This document shows positions 28,193 to 37,428 of a DNA stretch of 64,000 nucleotides, piece after piece. The notes beneath the pieces were generated by a model. It made no database searches and was not told where the DNA came from. It worked only from the letters and a program-made list of their open reading frames with translations. The translations under genes and the position numbers were made by a program. Source of the stretch: Thermohalobaculum sp963721105 (GTDB taxonomy: Bacteria > Pseudomonadota > Alphaproteobacteria > Rhodobacterales > Rhodobacteraceae); assembly GCA_963721105.1 (NCBI GenBank), contig CAVRHY010000011.1, positions 620,001 through 684,000 of the forward strand, in the 5' to 3' direction. Position 1 is the stretch's first letter, and each line of letters opens with the position of its first letter.

Positions 28193-28950
28193 GGCGTCGA
28201 CCTGTTCGCCGGCCGCGGCGCCGGGGCGCCGAGGCCCGTCAGCACGCGAATCGGGGCGCGCGCCCGCACGGCCGAGCCCGACTGCGGCGTGATGTAGACC
28301 AGCTTCTCGACCTCGACGATCACGACGCCGGCCAGCCGGCGGATGTCGAGCCGCTGGCCGACGCGCTCGATCGCCGGCGCCAGCCGCAGCCAGAAGCGGC
28401 GGTGGCTGGGCGGCAGGTAGAGCGCGGCATCGCGTCGGATGGTGGTGAACCTGTGCGCTCCCAGCGTGCTTTCGAGCTGGTTGATCGAGTAGGGCCGGCC
28501 ATAGCCGAACGGCGTTGCGTCGCGCCGCGCCCACATGCCGGCGCGGTTCGGCACGACGAAGACCGCGCGTCCGCCCGGCGCCAGCACGCGCCAGATCTCG
28601 TCGAGCAACGCGCCCGGCCGCTCGCAGGTCTCGAGCCCGTGCGCGACGATCAGCCGGTCGGCCGAGCCGCCGGGCAGCGGCCACAGCGTCTCCTCGACCA
28701 GCGAGGTCAGGTTCGGGCCCTCGCCCGGCCAGGCGCAGACGCCCTGCTGGGCCGGCATCAGGCAAAAGGTGCGCGCCGCCTCGGACATGAAGGGCCTGAG
28801 CAGCGGCGCGGCGTAGCCGAAGCCGACCACCGTCATGCCGCGCACGGCCGGCCACAGCCGCCTCAGGCGCTCGCCCACCGATTCGCGCGCCAGCCGCCCC
28901 AGATGCGTCGAGGCGTAGAAGCGCCTGAGCTCCACCACGTCGAGGTGCAT
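28189..28950 (-). CDS. Class I SAM-dependent methyltransferase
   Basis: A 253-residue methyltransferase fold protein. The start is at MHLDVVELRRFYASTHLGRL, the ATG at 28950 having AAAGG 8 nt upstream; a longer form from 28980 is possible. The SAM-binding strand is GMTVVGFGYAAPLL. The motif-IV/post region is RLIVAHGLETCERPGALLDEIWRVLAPGG. In alphaproteobacteria this protein is commonly encoded divergently to the hydroxyacylglutathione hydrolase gene, as here. The methyl acceptor is unknown. Confidence 0.85.
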   Translation of the reverse strand: MHLDVVELRRFYASTHLGRLARESVGERLRRLWPAVRGMTVVGFGYAAPLLRPFMSEAARTFCLMPAQQGVCAWPGEGPNLTSLVEETLWPLPGGSADRLIVAHGLETCERPGALLDEIWRVLAPGGRAVFVVPNRAGMWARRDATPFGYGRPYSINQLESTLGAHRFTTIRRDAALYLPPSHRRFWLRLAPAIERVGQRLDIRRLAGVVIVEVEKLVYITPQSGSAVRARAPIRVLTGLGAPAPRPANRSTP

Positions 28951-29006
28951 TGAATCCGCCTTTCCGATCGGCGATGTCACTTTAGCGAATGAACGGAGGA
29001 ATGCCC

Positions 29007-29774
29007 ATGCCCGTCGAGATCGTCACCGTGCCCTGCCGCCAGGATAACTATGCTTATCTGGTGCGTGATCGGGCCACGGGCCAGACCGCGCTGGTCGACG
29101 CGCCTGCGGTCGACCCGATCGTCGCGGCGCTGGAGGAGCGCGGCTGGGGCCTGGACCAGATCTGGATCACGCACCACCACGGTGACCACACCGAGGGCGT
29201 CGACGCGCTGCGCGGGCGCTACGGGGCGAAGGTTGTCGGCCACGTCAAGGACCGCGCCCGGCTGCCGGCGCTGGACACCGAGCTCAGCGAGGGCGAGACG
29301 GTGGCGCTGGGCGAGACCGTGGCGCGCGTCATCGACGTCTCGGGCCACACGGTCGGGCACATCGCCTTCGTGCTGGACGCCGACAAGGCGGCCTTCACCG
29401 CCGACAGCCTGATGGCGCTGGGCTGCGGCCGGGTCTTCGAGGGCACGCACGCCATGATGTGGGAGAGCCTGTCCAAGTTCCTGGAGATGCCGGACGAGAT
29501 GCGCATCTACTCGGGCCACAACTACGGCCAGGCGAACGGGCGTTTCGCACTGTCGATCGAGCCGGACAACCAGGACCTGAAGGACCGCATCGCGCGCATC
29601 AGGCAGGCCGACGAGAAGGACCGGCCCATCGTCCCCTCGACCATGGCCGAGGAGAAGGCCACCAACCCCTTCCTGCGCGCCACGCGGCCGGGCGTGAAGC
29701 GCTCGGTCGGGCTGGACGGCGCCGACGACGCCAGCACCTTCGCCGAGGTGCGCCGGCGCAAGGACGCCTTCTGA
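29007..29774 (+). CDS. gloB: Hydroxyacylglutathione hydrolase (glyoxalase II)
   Basis: A 255-residue metallo-beta-lactamase-fold enzyme that hydrolyses S-lactoylglutathione to lactate and glutathione. The binuclear metal site is ITHHHGDHTEGV, with further ligands in DVSGHTVGHI, FTADSLMALGCGR and YSGHNYGQANGRF. The C-terminal substrate domain carries NPFLRATRPGVK. The ATG at 29007 has GGAGG 7 nt upstream and is preferred over ATGs at 28989 and 29001. Confidence 0.95.
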   Translation: MPVEIVTVPCRQDNYAYLVRDRATGQTALVDAPAVDPIVAALEERGWGLDQIWITHHHGDHTEGVDALRGRYGAKVVGHVKDRARLPALDTELSEGETVALGETVARVIDVSGHTVGHIAFVLDADKAAFTADSLMALGCGRVFEGTHAMMWESLSKFLEMPDEMRIYSGHNYGQANGRFALSIEPDNQDLKDRIARIRQADEKDRPIVPSTMAEEKATNPFLRATRPGVKRSVGLDGADDASTFAEVRRRKDAF

Positions 29775-29820
29775 GTCGCCGGGCGTGCGGCCGGGTTGCG
29801 TTGTCGGTTTCGAGGTGAGC

Positions 29821-30693
29821 ATGAGGACGTTTCGCAGAGCCGCCCGCGCGGTCTTCATGGCGGCAGTCGTGCTTTGGGCCGGCGCCGCGCCGGCCGGGGC
29901 GGAGCCGGCGCCGAAGCCCGCGTTCCGGCTGCTGGATGCGGCGGCCATCCGGGCGGCGCAGCCTCGGCTGATGGCAGCCGAGACCGCCGGCATCCGCCCC
30001 GGCGTGCCCGGCCGGACCGAGCTTTTCGCCGTACTGGCCGCTTGGTATCCCGACCAGCGGGTGTTCCTGCGCGAGGTCAATGCCGCGGGCCGCATCCTGG
30101 CCGGCCGATTCGGCGCCGGGGGGCGGGTCGTCACGCTGGCGAACTCGATGGTCGCGCCCCTGGCGCACCCGCTGGCGACGGCCGGCAACCTCGAGGCGGC
30201 GATCGAGGCCGTGCGCGGGAAGATGAACCTGGGCGAGGACGTCCTGATGGTCTACCTGACCTCACATGGCGGCCCGTGGGTCATCGCCGGCGACAACCCG
30301 GCGCTCGGCACGCGCGATCTCGGCGCGCGCGAGCTTGCGCTCGTGCTCGACCAGGCCGGCGTGCCGAACACGGTGACGGTGATAAGCGCGTGCAGGTCCG
30401 GCTCGTTCGTGCCGCTGATCGCCGGCCCGGACCGGCTGGTGATCACTGCCGCGGCGGCCGACCGAAACTCCTTCGGCTGCTCGGACGACAACGACTGGAC
30501 GTGGTTCGGCGAGGCGTTCTTCGACACGGCACTCCGCCACACGCGCAGCTTGCCCGGGGCGTTCGCGCGGGCCGCGGCGGTGGTTGGAAAATGGGAGCGG
30601 CGCGACCACGAGATACCCTCGCGTCCGCAGATGGCGGAAGGGGGCAAGATTGGCGGGGCGCTTGCTCGCCTCGCGCGTGACGCCGGCGGATAG
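29821..30693 (+). CDS. Peptidase C13 (legumain-like, caspase-fold) family protein, exported
   Basis: A 290-residue protein. The signal peptide is at about 1-28 (cut near PAGA-EP). The clan CD fold follows, with the catalytic dyad visible as His in VYLTSHGGPW (about residue 149) and Cys in VISACRSGSFVPL (about 198). The DNDWTWFGEAFFDTAL segment is typical of bacterial C13 homologues. It is predicted to act in the periplasm or envelope, cleaving after Asn or another small set of residues. The start at MRTFRRAARAV follows GAGGTGAG; the longer frame from 29785 lacks a site. It stands alone, 46 bp after gloB. Confidence 0.85.
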   Translation: MRTFRRAARAVFMAAVVLWAGAAPAGAEPAPKPAFRLLDAAAIRAAQPRLMAAETAGIRPGVPGRTELFAVLAAWYPDQRVFLREVNAAGRILAGRFGAGGRVVTLANSMVAPLAHPLATAGNLEAAIEAVRGKMNLGEDVLMVYLTSHGGPWVIAGDNPALGTRDLGARELALVLDQAGVPNTVTVISACRSGSFVPLIAGPDRLVITAAAADRNSFGCSDDNDWTWFGEAFFDTALRHTRSLPGAFARAAAVVGKWERRDHEIPSRPQMAEGGKIGGALARLARDAGG

Positions 30694-30711
30694 CCGGCCC
30701 CGTCGGGCGAA

Positions 30712-31380
30712 TCAGCGCAACGCGGCGCGGACGCCGGCGAACACCTGCTCGAACATTGGCGTCGTCAGCACGCCGGTGTTCGTGTTGTAGCGCGAGCAGT
30801 GATAGCTGGCCGTCACCGCGAGATCGCCGATTCGGCTGCTCGCGCCGTGCCCGAACGGGTGGTCCCGGAGCCTGCCGCCGAGCGCGCGGATGACCGAGCC
30901 GTGCGCGATTCGCCCCAGCGCGACGACGGAGCGGAGGTTCGGCAGCGTGCGGACCCGCGCCTCGAGGAAGGCGCGGCAGGCGGTGATCTCGGGGCCAGTG
31001 GGCTTGTTCTGAGGCGGCACGCAGCGGACCGCGTTCGTCACCATGCAGTCGAGAAGGTCGAACCCGTCATCCGGCCGGGCCGCGTAGGCGCCGCTGGCAA
31101 AGCCGAATTTCCCGAGCGTCGCGTACAGGAGGTCCCCGGCATGGTCGCCGGTGAAGGGCCGCCCGGTCCGGTTCGCGCCCCTTGCGCCAGGGGCGAGGCC
31201 GACGACAAGCAGCCGTGCCGATTCGGGGCCGAAGCTGTCGACGGGGTTGTTGTGCCAGTTGCTGTGCTCGAGGCGCAACTCGCCGCGGTACTCGACCAGG
31301 CGCGGGCAGAGGGGGCAATCGGGTGGCGCCTCGGCCGGCCAGTCGGGGCCAGGCACGGGTGCGGTCAGCCGGGCAGGCAC
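30712..31380 (-). CDS. Uracil-DNA glycosylase, family 5 (UDGb type)
   Basis: A 222-residue Fe-S uracil-DNA glycosylase. Cysteines Cys22/Cys25 (CPLC) and later Cys residues would bind the 4Fe-4S cluster. Motif A, GLAPGARGANRTGRPFTGD, lacks the Asp/Asn of classic UDG and is typical of family 5. The C-terminal motif is YHCSRYN. It removes uracil and other deaminated bases from DNA. It lies 13 bp after the NYN gene on the same strand, so the two are probably co-transcribed. Confidence 0.9.
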   Translation of the reverse strand: MPARLTAPVPGPDWPAEAPPDCPLCPRLVEYRGELRLEHSNWHNNPVDSFGPESARLLVVGLAPGARGANRTGRPFTGDHAGDLLYATLGKFGFASGAYAARPDDGFDLLDCMVTNAVRCVPPQNKPTGPEITACRAFLEARVRTLPNLRSVVALGRIAHGSVIRALGGRLRDHPFGHGASSRIGDLAVTASYHCSRYNTNTGVLTTPMFEQVFAGVRAALR

Positions 31381-31393
31381 GTCGGTCGGCCAG

Positions 31394-31975
31394 TCAGTCG
31401 GCGTCTTCTTCCTCGAGCTCGGCTGCCTGCGCCTGCTGCGGCGTCGGGCGGGGCGGGCGGCCGATGACGTCCTTCAGCTCATCGAGCTCGATGAAGTTGT
31501 CGGCCTGGCGGCGCAAATCGTCGGCGATCATCGGCGGCTGCGAGCGAATCGTCGAGACGACCGACACCCGCACGCCCTTGCGCTGCAGCGCGCCGACCAG
31601 GCTGCGAAAATCGCCGTCGCCCGAGAACAGCACTATATGCTCGACATGATCGGCCATTTCCATCGCGTCGACGGCCAGTTCGATGTCCATGTTCCCCTTG
31701 ATCTTCCGTCGACCGCTCGAGTCCGTGAACTCCTTCGCGGGCTTGGTGACCAGGGTGAAACCATTGTAGTCCAACCAGTCGACCAGCGGCCGAATCGGGC
31801 TGTATTCCTCGTTCTCGATTAGGGCGGTGTAATAGAAGGCACGGACCATCTTGCCGCGCCGCATGAACTCGGACCGCAGCAGCTTGTAGTCGATGTCGAA
31901 GCCCAGCGCTTTGGTGGCCGCGTAGAGGTTCGAGCCGTCGATGAAAAGCGCCAGTCTCTCGTCGCGGTAAAACAT
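31394..31975 (-). CDS. NYN domain protein (LabA/DUF88 family, PIN-like RNase fold)
   Basis: A 193-residue NYN-domain protein. Acidic residues for metal binding are seen in LALFIDGSNLYAA (Asp near 13), KGNMDIELAVDAM, and HIVLFSGDGDFRSLV. The fold is that of PIN/FEN nucleases, so an RNase role is inferred. The C-terminus is an acidic, Gln/Ala/Glu-rich tail (AAELEEEDAD). The ATG at 31975 gives the conserved start MFYRDERLALF; the frame to 32050 looks untranslated. It is divergent from folK, an arrangement common in alphaproteobacteria. Confidence 0.9.
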   Translation of the reverse strand: MFYRDERLALFIDGSNLYAATKALGFDIDYKLLRSEFMRRGKMVRAFYYTALIENEEYSPIRPLVDWLDYNGFTLVTKPAKEFTDSSGRRKIKGNMDIELAVDAMEMADHVEHIVLFSGDGDFRSLVGALQRKGVRVSVVSTIRSQPPMIADDLRRQADNFIELDELKDVIGRPPRPTPQQAQAAELEEEDAD

Positions 31976-32105
31976 TTGAGACCTGTGTTTTGCGTTCGCC
32001 CATTGAACTCGGCCGGCGAGGCTTGAAATTGCGCCACTGGACCGCATCACCCATAAATTACCTAAAGCCGTGACACGGCGATGTCCATGCCGATGTTGCG
32101 CAAAT

Positions 32106-32687
32106 ATGACGGATCAGATGAAAATTTGCGAGTCCGTTCTCATCGCTCTTGGATCGAACCGGGCAGGCGCCGCCGGCGATCCGCGCGCGACCCTGGCGCG
32201 CGCGGTGGAGTTGCTGGACGGCCAGCCGGGGATCACCGTCGGCGTCGTCAGCGCTTGGTTCCGCAGCCCGGCCTTTCCGCCGGGCAGCGGGCCGGACTTC
32301 GTCAACGGCGCGGCGGTTCTGGAGACGGCGCTGCCGCCCGCATCCGTGCTGGCCGGGCTGCACGATGTCGAGGCCCGGCTCGGCCGGCGGCGGGACGTGC
32401 GCTGGGGGCCGCGCACCTGCGATCTCGACCTGCTAGGGCAGGGTGACGCGGTGCTGCCAGACGCAGCGACGGTGCGGCGCTGGATGGCCCTGCCGCCCGA
32501 ACGGGCAGGGGCCGAGTCGCCAGCCGAGCTGTTGCTGCCGCACCCGCGGCTGCACGAGCGCGCCTTCGTGCTGGTGCCGCTGGCCACGATCGCGCCCGGC
32601 TGGCGCCACCCGCTGCTGGGCCGCACGGTCGCTGCGATGCTGGCCGCCCTGCCGGCCGGGGCGGTCGCCGGGGTGACGCCGCTTTAG
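32106..32687 (+). CDS. folK: 2-amino-4-hydroxy-6-hydroxymethyldihydropteridine diphosphokinase
   Basis: The HPPK of folate synthesis, 193 residues from the ATG at 32106; an ATG at 32118 is also possible. Motifs are VLIALGSNRAG at the N-terminus, RRRDVRWGPRTCDLDLLGQG (catalytic and Mg-binding Asp pair) near 95-115, and LPHPRLHERAFVLVPLATIAP. The region between the two acidic motifs and LPHPRL is longer than usual (about 25 extra residues: AATVRRWMALPPERAGAESP). rpoZ, often its neighbour, is not present. Confidence 0.92.
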   Translation: MTDQMKICESVLIALGSNRAGAAGDPRATLARAVELLDGQPGITVGVVSAWFRSPAFPPGSGPDFVNGAAVLETALPPASVLAGLHDVEARLGRRRDVRWGPRTCDLDLLGQGDAVLPDAATVRRWMALPPERAGAESPAELLLPHPRLHERAFVLVPLATIAPGWRHPLLGRTVAAMLAALPAGAVAGVTPL

Positions 32688-32735
32688 CCGGGGCGGACTC
32701 CGATTCGGGTGGGCTGGTCCGGGTTCCCGGTCGCC

Positions 32736-32808
32736 GTCATGCCCGTGGAGGCGGAATTTGTCTGAATTCGTGGAGAGTGCCCCGCTTTCGCAGGAACCAC
32801 GGGGCGGC
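32736..32808. repeat. REP-like palindromic repeat remnant
   Basis: On the minus strand this reads like the common interspersed repeat whose shadow translation is VxPAKAG...STGMT: CCTGCGAAAGCGGGG, about 40 bp of AT-richer spacer, then CCACGGGCATGAC. The core CCTGCGAAAGCGGGG is shared with the hairpin at 51607-51630. It lies between the folK stop and the septation protein stop. Confidence 0.5.
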
Positions 32809-32844
32809 GCGCCTGATGTCGATCCGGGCGGGAAACGCCCTGCC

Positions 32845-33567
32845 TTACTCGCCGGGCGTTTCGGCGGGGGTCTCGTCCGCCTCGGGCGAGTGCCGCTGCA
32901 GGAACGGAACGTGCAGCCCGACGAACAGGAAGGTCAGCGGCAGGTAGACGAAGGTCTTGAAGGTCACCCAAGTATCGGTCGTCTGGGTACGCCAGACGAT
33001 CTCGTTTATCACCGCGCAGGCGAAGAAGAACAGCGCCCAGTTGCGCGTGAAGACCATCCAGCCGTGTCGGGTCAGCGGGATCGCCTCGCCCATCAGGTAA
33101 CTGAGGTAGCTGCGCCCCTGCAGCAGCCCGACGCCAAGGATCGCCGCGAAGAGCGCGTTGACGATGGTCGGCTTCATCTTGATGAAGGTCGCATCCTGCA
33201 GCCATAGCGTCAGCCCGCCGAAGATGATGACGACGACCGCCGTGACGACCGCCATGCGCGGCACCGTCCGGGTTAGCCACCAGGACACCGCCAGCGAGAC
33301 GCCGATCGCCACCATGAAGGCGGCGGTCGCCAGCAGGACCGGCGCCGTCTCCGCCGGCGCGCCGGAGCCTGTGATCACCGCCAGCGCCTCACCGACGCTG
33401 GGGTGCTCCAGCATCATCTTGCCGTAGCGGAAGCTGAGGAAGAAGACCATCAGCGGCCCGATCTCGAGTGCGAACTTCAAAATCGGGTTGATCGGCCGGG
33501 CGCCGGGCCGGGTGGCGGGCGGCCTGGCGGGCGGGGCGGCCGGGCGGAGATGGGGAGCGTCTGACAT
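32845..33567 (-). CDS. Inner membrane-spanning septation protein (YciB/IspZ family)
   Basis: A 240-residue membrane protein with five to six hydrophobic helices. The family start KFALEIGPLMVFFLSFRYGK is at about residue 34, and MVFTRNWALFFFACAVINEIVWRT is near 180. A Pro/Ala/Arg-rich leader of about 30 residues precedes the family domain. The ATG at 33567 is a best guess; ATGs at 33588 and 33621 are alternatives. The role in septation and envelope integrity is inferred from YciB. It is the last gene of the dapF-mtaB-ftsY-EamA-yciB minus-strand run. Confidence 0.85.
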   Translation of the reverse strand: MSDAPHLRPAAPPARPPATRPGARPINPILKFALEIGPLMVFFLSFRYGKMMLEHPSVGEALAVITGSGAPAETAPVLLATAAFMVAIGVSLAVSWWLTRTVPRMAVVTAVVVIIFGGLTLWLQDATFIKMKPTIVNALFAAILGVGLLQGRSYLSYLMGEAIPLTRHGWMVFTRNWALFFFACAVINEIVWRTQTTDTWVTFKTFVYLPLTFLFVGLHVPFLQRHSPEADETPAETPGE

Positions 33568-33656
33568 CTGGGGCAGATAGGCTGGCATCGGGGGCGGGTT
33601 CAACCCTGCACCGGCTGTCATGACGCCGCGCCCGGTTCCGGCGGCGCCCGGCGCGG

Positions 33657-34544
33657 TCAGCCGAATTCGACCAGAACGGCGCCACCGGCGATGACCAGCA
33701 TCAGGAGCCAGCGCCGGGCGCCGACCGTTTCGCCCAGCAGAAGCCAGCCGATCAGAGCGGCGAAGATCACCGAGGTCTCGCGGAGCGACGCCGCCTCGCC
33801 GACCTTGTCGAGCCGCGTCGCCAGGAAGATCGAGCCGAAGCTGACATAGGCGATGCAGGCGCCGACAAGACCCCGCCGGAACAGGCCCGGCAGGTCCGGC
33901 GCGGCGCGGAAACGCCGGATCAGCAGCGTCGGGAACAGCACCGCCTCGAGGAAGAAGAACCAGACCAGGAAGGTGAAAGGGTCGGCCGCCTGGCGGATCG
34001 TGTAGGCGTCGTAGGTCGTGTAGAGCGCGACGACCAACCCGGTCAGCAGCGCCAGCGCAAGTGCCGCGCGCAGCCTTGCCGCGTCGATGTGCTCCTCGCG
34101 CAGGTTCAGCGCCGCCAGCGCCAGGATGCCGCCCGAGAGCATCAGCACGCCGGTCCACTGGCCGGGCGTGAAGAACTCGCCGAAGACCAGCCCGGCGAAG
34201 GCCACTGTCGCCAGCGGCCCGGTGGCACGCACGACGGGGTAGACCGCCGTGAACGCGCCGCGGCTGTAGGCCATCGCCAGCACCCACTTGTAGCCGAGAT
34301 GGATCACCATCGCGCCGCCCAGCAGCCACGCGAGGTCCGCCGAGGGCGGCGGCACGACGAACAGCAGCGGCACCGAGATCGCCGAGGCGCAGAGGTCGAT
34401 CGCGCCGCGCGTCAGCCACGGGTCGAAGCGTCCCTTCTGCAGGGCGCCCAGCGAGGCGTGCGCGACCGCCGCGACCAGCGCCAGCACCGTTGCCAGCAAC
34501 TGCCCCGTGTCGGTCCCCGCGATGGCGACGATCCATTCGCCCAA
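33657..34544 (-). CDS. EamA (DMT superfamily) transporter
   Basis: About 295 residues with ten hydrophobic segments and the two EamA repeats, the second ending SVIFAALIGWLLLGETVGARRW. No ATG fits the N-terminus. A TTG at 34544 follows AAGAGGGG by about 8 nt and opens directly before the first helix (GQLLATVLALVAAVAH), so it was chosen; a longer frame to 34637 would add a charged leader. The substrate is unknown. Confidence 0.82.
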   Translation of the reverse strand: MGEWIVAIAGTDTGQLLATVLALVAAVAHASLGALQKGRFDPWLTRGAIDLCASAISVPLLFVVPPPSADLAWLLGGAMVIHLGYKWVLAMAYSRGAFTAVYPVVRATGPLATVAFAGLVFGEFFTPGQWTGVLMLSGGILALAALNLREEHIDAARLRAALALALLTGLVVALYTTYDAYTIRQAADPFTFLVWFFFLEAVLFPTLLIRRFRAAPDLPGLFRRGLVGACIAYVSFGSIFLATRLDKVGEAASLRETSVIFAALIGWLLLGETVGARRWLLMLVIAGGAVLVEFG

Positions 34545-34825
34545 GACGCTTGCCCCTCTTGCGCTGCCGGCGCCGGACGCACTGGCTATCAGCAATGGGC
34601 GCGCCGGGCCGAGAGGCCGAGGGCCTCTGCTGCGCAACTATCAGGTGGCTGCTGGCGCATCGCGGGGAACGGGCGCCCAAGCGAGCCGGCGGGCCACGCC
34701 AGAGCGGTGCGGCAGAGCGTCCGGGCGTCCTGCAGCAACGTGTGGGGGGCGCGCCGCCCCGGTCGTGCCGCCCGTGCTGCCGGTGCTGGGCGGCCGACGA
34801 TGCTAGGCTGGCCGCCCGCCCGCCC

Positions 34826-35947
34826 TCACGCGCCGGTCAGCGCCGCCGCGAACTCGTCCGGGTCGAAGGGCGAGAGGTCGTCGATCGCCTCGCCGATGCC
34901 GATGGCGTGGATCGGCAAGCCGAAGCGGTCGGCCAGCGCCACCAGCACGCCGCCCTTCGCCGTGCCGTCCAGCTTGGTCATCACGAGACCGCTGACGCTG
35001 GCGATCTTCTGGAAGATATCCACCTGGCTGAGCGCGTTCTGGCCGGTCGTCGCGTCCAGCACCAGGACGGTGTTGTGCGGCGCTTGCGCGTCCTTCTTGC
35101 GGATGACGCGGACGATTTTCGCCAGCTCCTCCATCAGGTCGGCCCGGTTCTGCAGCCGCCCGGCCGTGTCGATCAGCAGGATGTCCGCCCCGTCGCGCTC
35201 GGCCTTCGTCATGGCGTCGAAGGCGAGGCTGGCGGGGTCCGAGCCCTGCGCCGCCGTCATTACCGGCACTCCGGCGCGCTCGCCCCAGATCTGCAGCTGC
35301 TCGACGGCGGCGGCGCGAAAGGTGTCGCCGGCGGCGATGACCACAGTCTTGCCGGCGCCGCGCAACTGGCTCGCGAGCTTGCCGATCGTCGTCGTCTTGC
35401 CCGAGCCGTTGACGCCGACGACCAACACCACCTGCGGCTTCTTCGCATAGAGCGGCAGGGGGCGGGCGACGGGCTCGAGGATCTTCGCGATCTCGGTCGC
35501 CAGCGCGCGCTTGATCTCGTCGGCGGCGACCGCGCGGCCAAACCGTCCCTCGGCCAGCCGGGCCGAGACTTTCAGCGCCGTCTCGACTCCCATGTCGGCG
35601 GTGATCAGCAGCTCCTCCAGCTCCTCCAGCATGGCGTCGTCCAGCACGCGCTTCCTGACCGTGCGCGTGCCCGAGATCGCCTCGATGGCGCGACCCCAGA
35701 TGCCGGGGCTGGCTGCCCCGGGCGGCGGCGCGGCGGGCCGGTCCTGCCTCTCGGCGGGCACCTCGACCGGGATCGGCGAAGCGGTGGGCGGCGCCTCCAG
35801 ACCCGGCTCCGGGGTGACGATCTCGGAGACATTGGGTGCAACCTGTTCCTCGACCTCCTTGCCCTCGTCGACGATCGCGGCCAGGCCCTCGTCGAGCTTC
35901 GACGACGACTTGAACAGCCGCTCCTTCATTTTGCCGAAAAATGACAT
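34826..35947 (-). CDS. ftsY: Signal recognition particle receptor FtsY
   Basis: A 373-residue GTPase that docks SRP-bound ribosomes at the membrane. It has a short acidic/Pro-rich A domain (1-95) and then the NG domain: GVNGSGKTTTIGKLA (G1), DTFRAAAVEQL, DTAGRLQNRADLM (G3), TKLDGTAKGG (G4) and GIGEAIDDLSPFDPDEF at the end. The start MSFFGKMKERLF at 35947 is the usual amphipathic membrane-binding helix. The neighbours mtaB/dapF and the septation gene are the standard alphaproteobacterial context. Confidence 0.95.
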   Translation of the reverse strand: MSFFGKMKERLFKSSSKLDEGLAAIVDEGKEVEEQVAPNVSEIVTPEPGLEAPPTASPIPVEVPAERQDRPAAPPPGAASPGIWGRAIEAISGTRTVRKRVLDDAMLEELEELLITADMGVETALKVSARLAEGRFGRAVAADEIKRALATEIAKILEPVARPLPLYAKKPQVVLVVGVNGSGKTTTIGKLASQLRGAGKTVVIAAGDTFRAAAVEQLQIWGERAGVPVMTAAQGSDPASLAFDAMTKAERDGADILLIDTAGRLQNRADLMEELAKIVRVIRKKDAQAPHNTVLVLDATTGQNALSQVDIFQKIASVSGLVMTKLDGTAKGGVLVALADRFGLPIHAIGIGEAIDDLSPFDPDEFAAALTGA

Positions 35948-36141
35948 TCTGGTGCCTCGGGCTGCGCCGGTTGCGGCCCATGTAACCGCTCGGTCCGTCA
36001 TCTGGAAGGCCATGCCGTCCCGGACTCCCGTCGGACAGCGTTCGGGCGGCCATCGATGAGGGCGTACGCGGGCGCGCGACGCCCTTCGTTGGCGGGCGCC
36101 ATGCTTCGGGCAAAGCCCCTGCGCTTCCGCGAAGCTGTCTC

Positions 36142-37428
36142 TCAGGCGGTGAGCCGCTGCCCGTCCGCGCAGATGATCCGCGCCTCAACGATGCCGCCGA
36201 CCGGCTGCTGCCGGGCGAACATCACCTCGGCGAATCCCTCGGTGCGCCCCATGTCGGGCCGCTCGACCAGCACGCGCTGGGTCGTGCCGACCTGCGCCGT
36301 CGCCCAAGCCCCGGCACGCACATCGCCCAGCGTGCGCAGCCGCGCCGCGCGCGCCTTGCGCTCGGCCTTGGGGACCTGCGGCATGCGTGCCGCCGGCGTG
36401 CCCGTGCGCGCGCTGTAGGGAAAGACGTGCAGCCAGGTCAGGTCGCATTCCTCGACCAGCGCCAGCGTGTTCCCGAACATCGCCTCGGTCTCGGTCGGAA
36501 AGCCGGCGATCAGGTCGGCGCCGAACACGATATCCGGCCGCGCCCGGCGCACGTCCTCGCAGAAGCGGATGGCGTCGTCCCGCAGGTGCCGGCGCTTCAT
36601 GCGCTTCAGGACCATGTCGTCGCCGGCCTGCAGGCTGAGGTGCAGATGCGGCATCAGCCGCGGCTCCGAGGCGATGGCGTCGACCAGCGCCGGGTCTGCC
36701 TCGACCGAGTCGATCGAGCTGATGCGCAGCCGCGACAGGTCGGGAACCAGCCGCAGGATGCGCTGCACCAGGTCGCCCAGGGGCGGCCGCCCGGGCAGGT
36801 CGGCTCCCCAGCTCGTCAGGTCCACGCCCGTCAGCACGACCTCGTTGAAGCCGTTGCCGACCAGCCGCCGGATCTGCTCGACCACGACGCCGGCCGGCAC
36901 CGAGCGCGAGTTCCCGCGCCCGTAGGGGATGATGCAGAAGGTGCAGCGGTGGTCGCAGCCGTTCTGCACCTGCACGTAGGCGCGCGCCCGCGTGCCGAAG
37001 CCGTCAATGAGGTGGCCTGCAGTTTCCCGGGCCGACATGATGTCGTCGACGCGAACGGCCTCGGTCGGGCCGATCAGCCCCGACGACAGTTCGGTGCCCA
37101 GCGCCGACCACGTCTCGGGCCGCATCTTCTCGAGGTTGCCCAGCACCAGGTCGACCTCGGGCATGGCGGCAAAGGTCGCAGGCTCGGTCTGCGCCGCGCA
37201 GCCGGTGACGATCAGGCGCTTGCCGGGGTTCTCGGCTCGGAGGCGCCGGATGCGCTGGCGCGCCTGGCGCACCGCCTCGGCCGTCACCGCGCAGGTGTTG
37301 ACGACGACGGCGTCGCCGATCCCGTGCTCGGCGGCCAGCGCGCGCATCGCCTCGGTCTCGTAGGCGTTCAGCCGGCAGCCGAACGTCTCGAAGACCGGCG
37401 CCGCGGGAATGCGGGCCGGCGCGTTCAT
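36142..37428 (-). CDS. mtaB: tRNA (N6-L-threonylcarbamoyladenosine(37)-C2)-methylthiotransferase MtaB
   Basis: A 428-residue radical-SAM methylthiotransferase that converts t6A37 to ms2t6A37 in tRNA. The N-terminal cluster cysteines are in ETFGCRLNAYE, VVNTCAVTAEA and VTGCAAQTEP. The radical SAM triad is CDHRCTFCIIPYGRG. A TRAM-like C-terminal end follows. The ATG overlaps the dapF stop as ATGA, so translation is coupled. Confidence 0.94.
   Translation of the reverse strand: MNAPARIPAAPVFETFGCRLNAYETEAMRALAAEHGIGDAVVVNTCAVTAEAVRQARQRIRRLRAENPGKRLIVTGCAAQTEPATFAAMPEVDLVLGNLEKMRPETWSALGTELSSGLIGPTEAVRVDDIMSARETAGHLIDGFGTRARAYVQVQNGCDHRCTFCIIPYGRGNSRSVPAGVVVEQIRRLVGNGFNEVVLTGVDLTSWGADLPGRPPLGDLVQRILRLVPDLSRLRISSIDSVEADPALVDAIASEPRLMPHLHLSLQAGDDMVLKRMKRRHLRDDAIRFCEDVRRARPDIVFGADLIAGFPTETEAMFGNTLALVEECDLTWLHVFPYSARTGTPAARMPQVPKAERKARAARLRTLGDVRAGAWATAQVGTTQRVLVERPDMGRTEGFAEVMFARQQPVGGIVEARIICADGQRLTA

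Noticed and set aside
26431..28297. Plus-strand frames of 301 and 561 codons covering the repeat and the nitronate monooxygenase
   Set aside because: They run antisense to real genes and through the hairpin element, with no recognisable domain.
33590..33610. GGTTCAACCC resembling a tRNA T-loop
   Set aside because: No acceptor or anticodon stems surround it; it lies in the leader of the septation protein gene.
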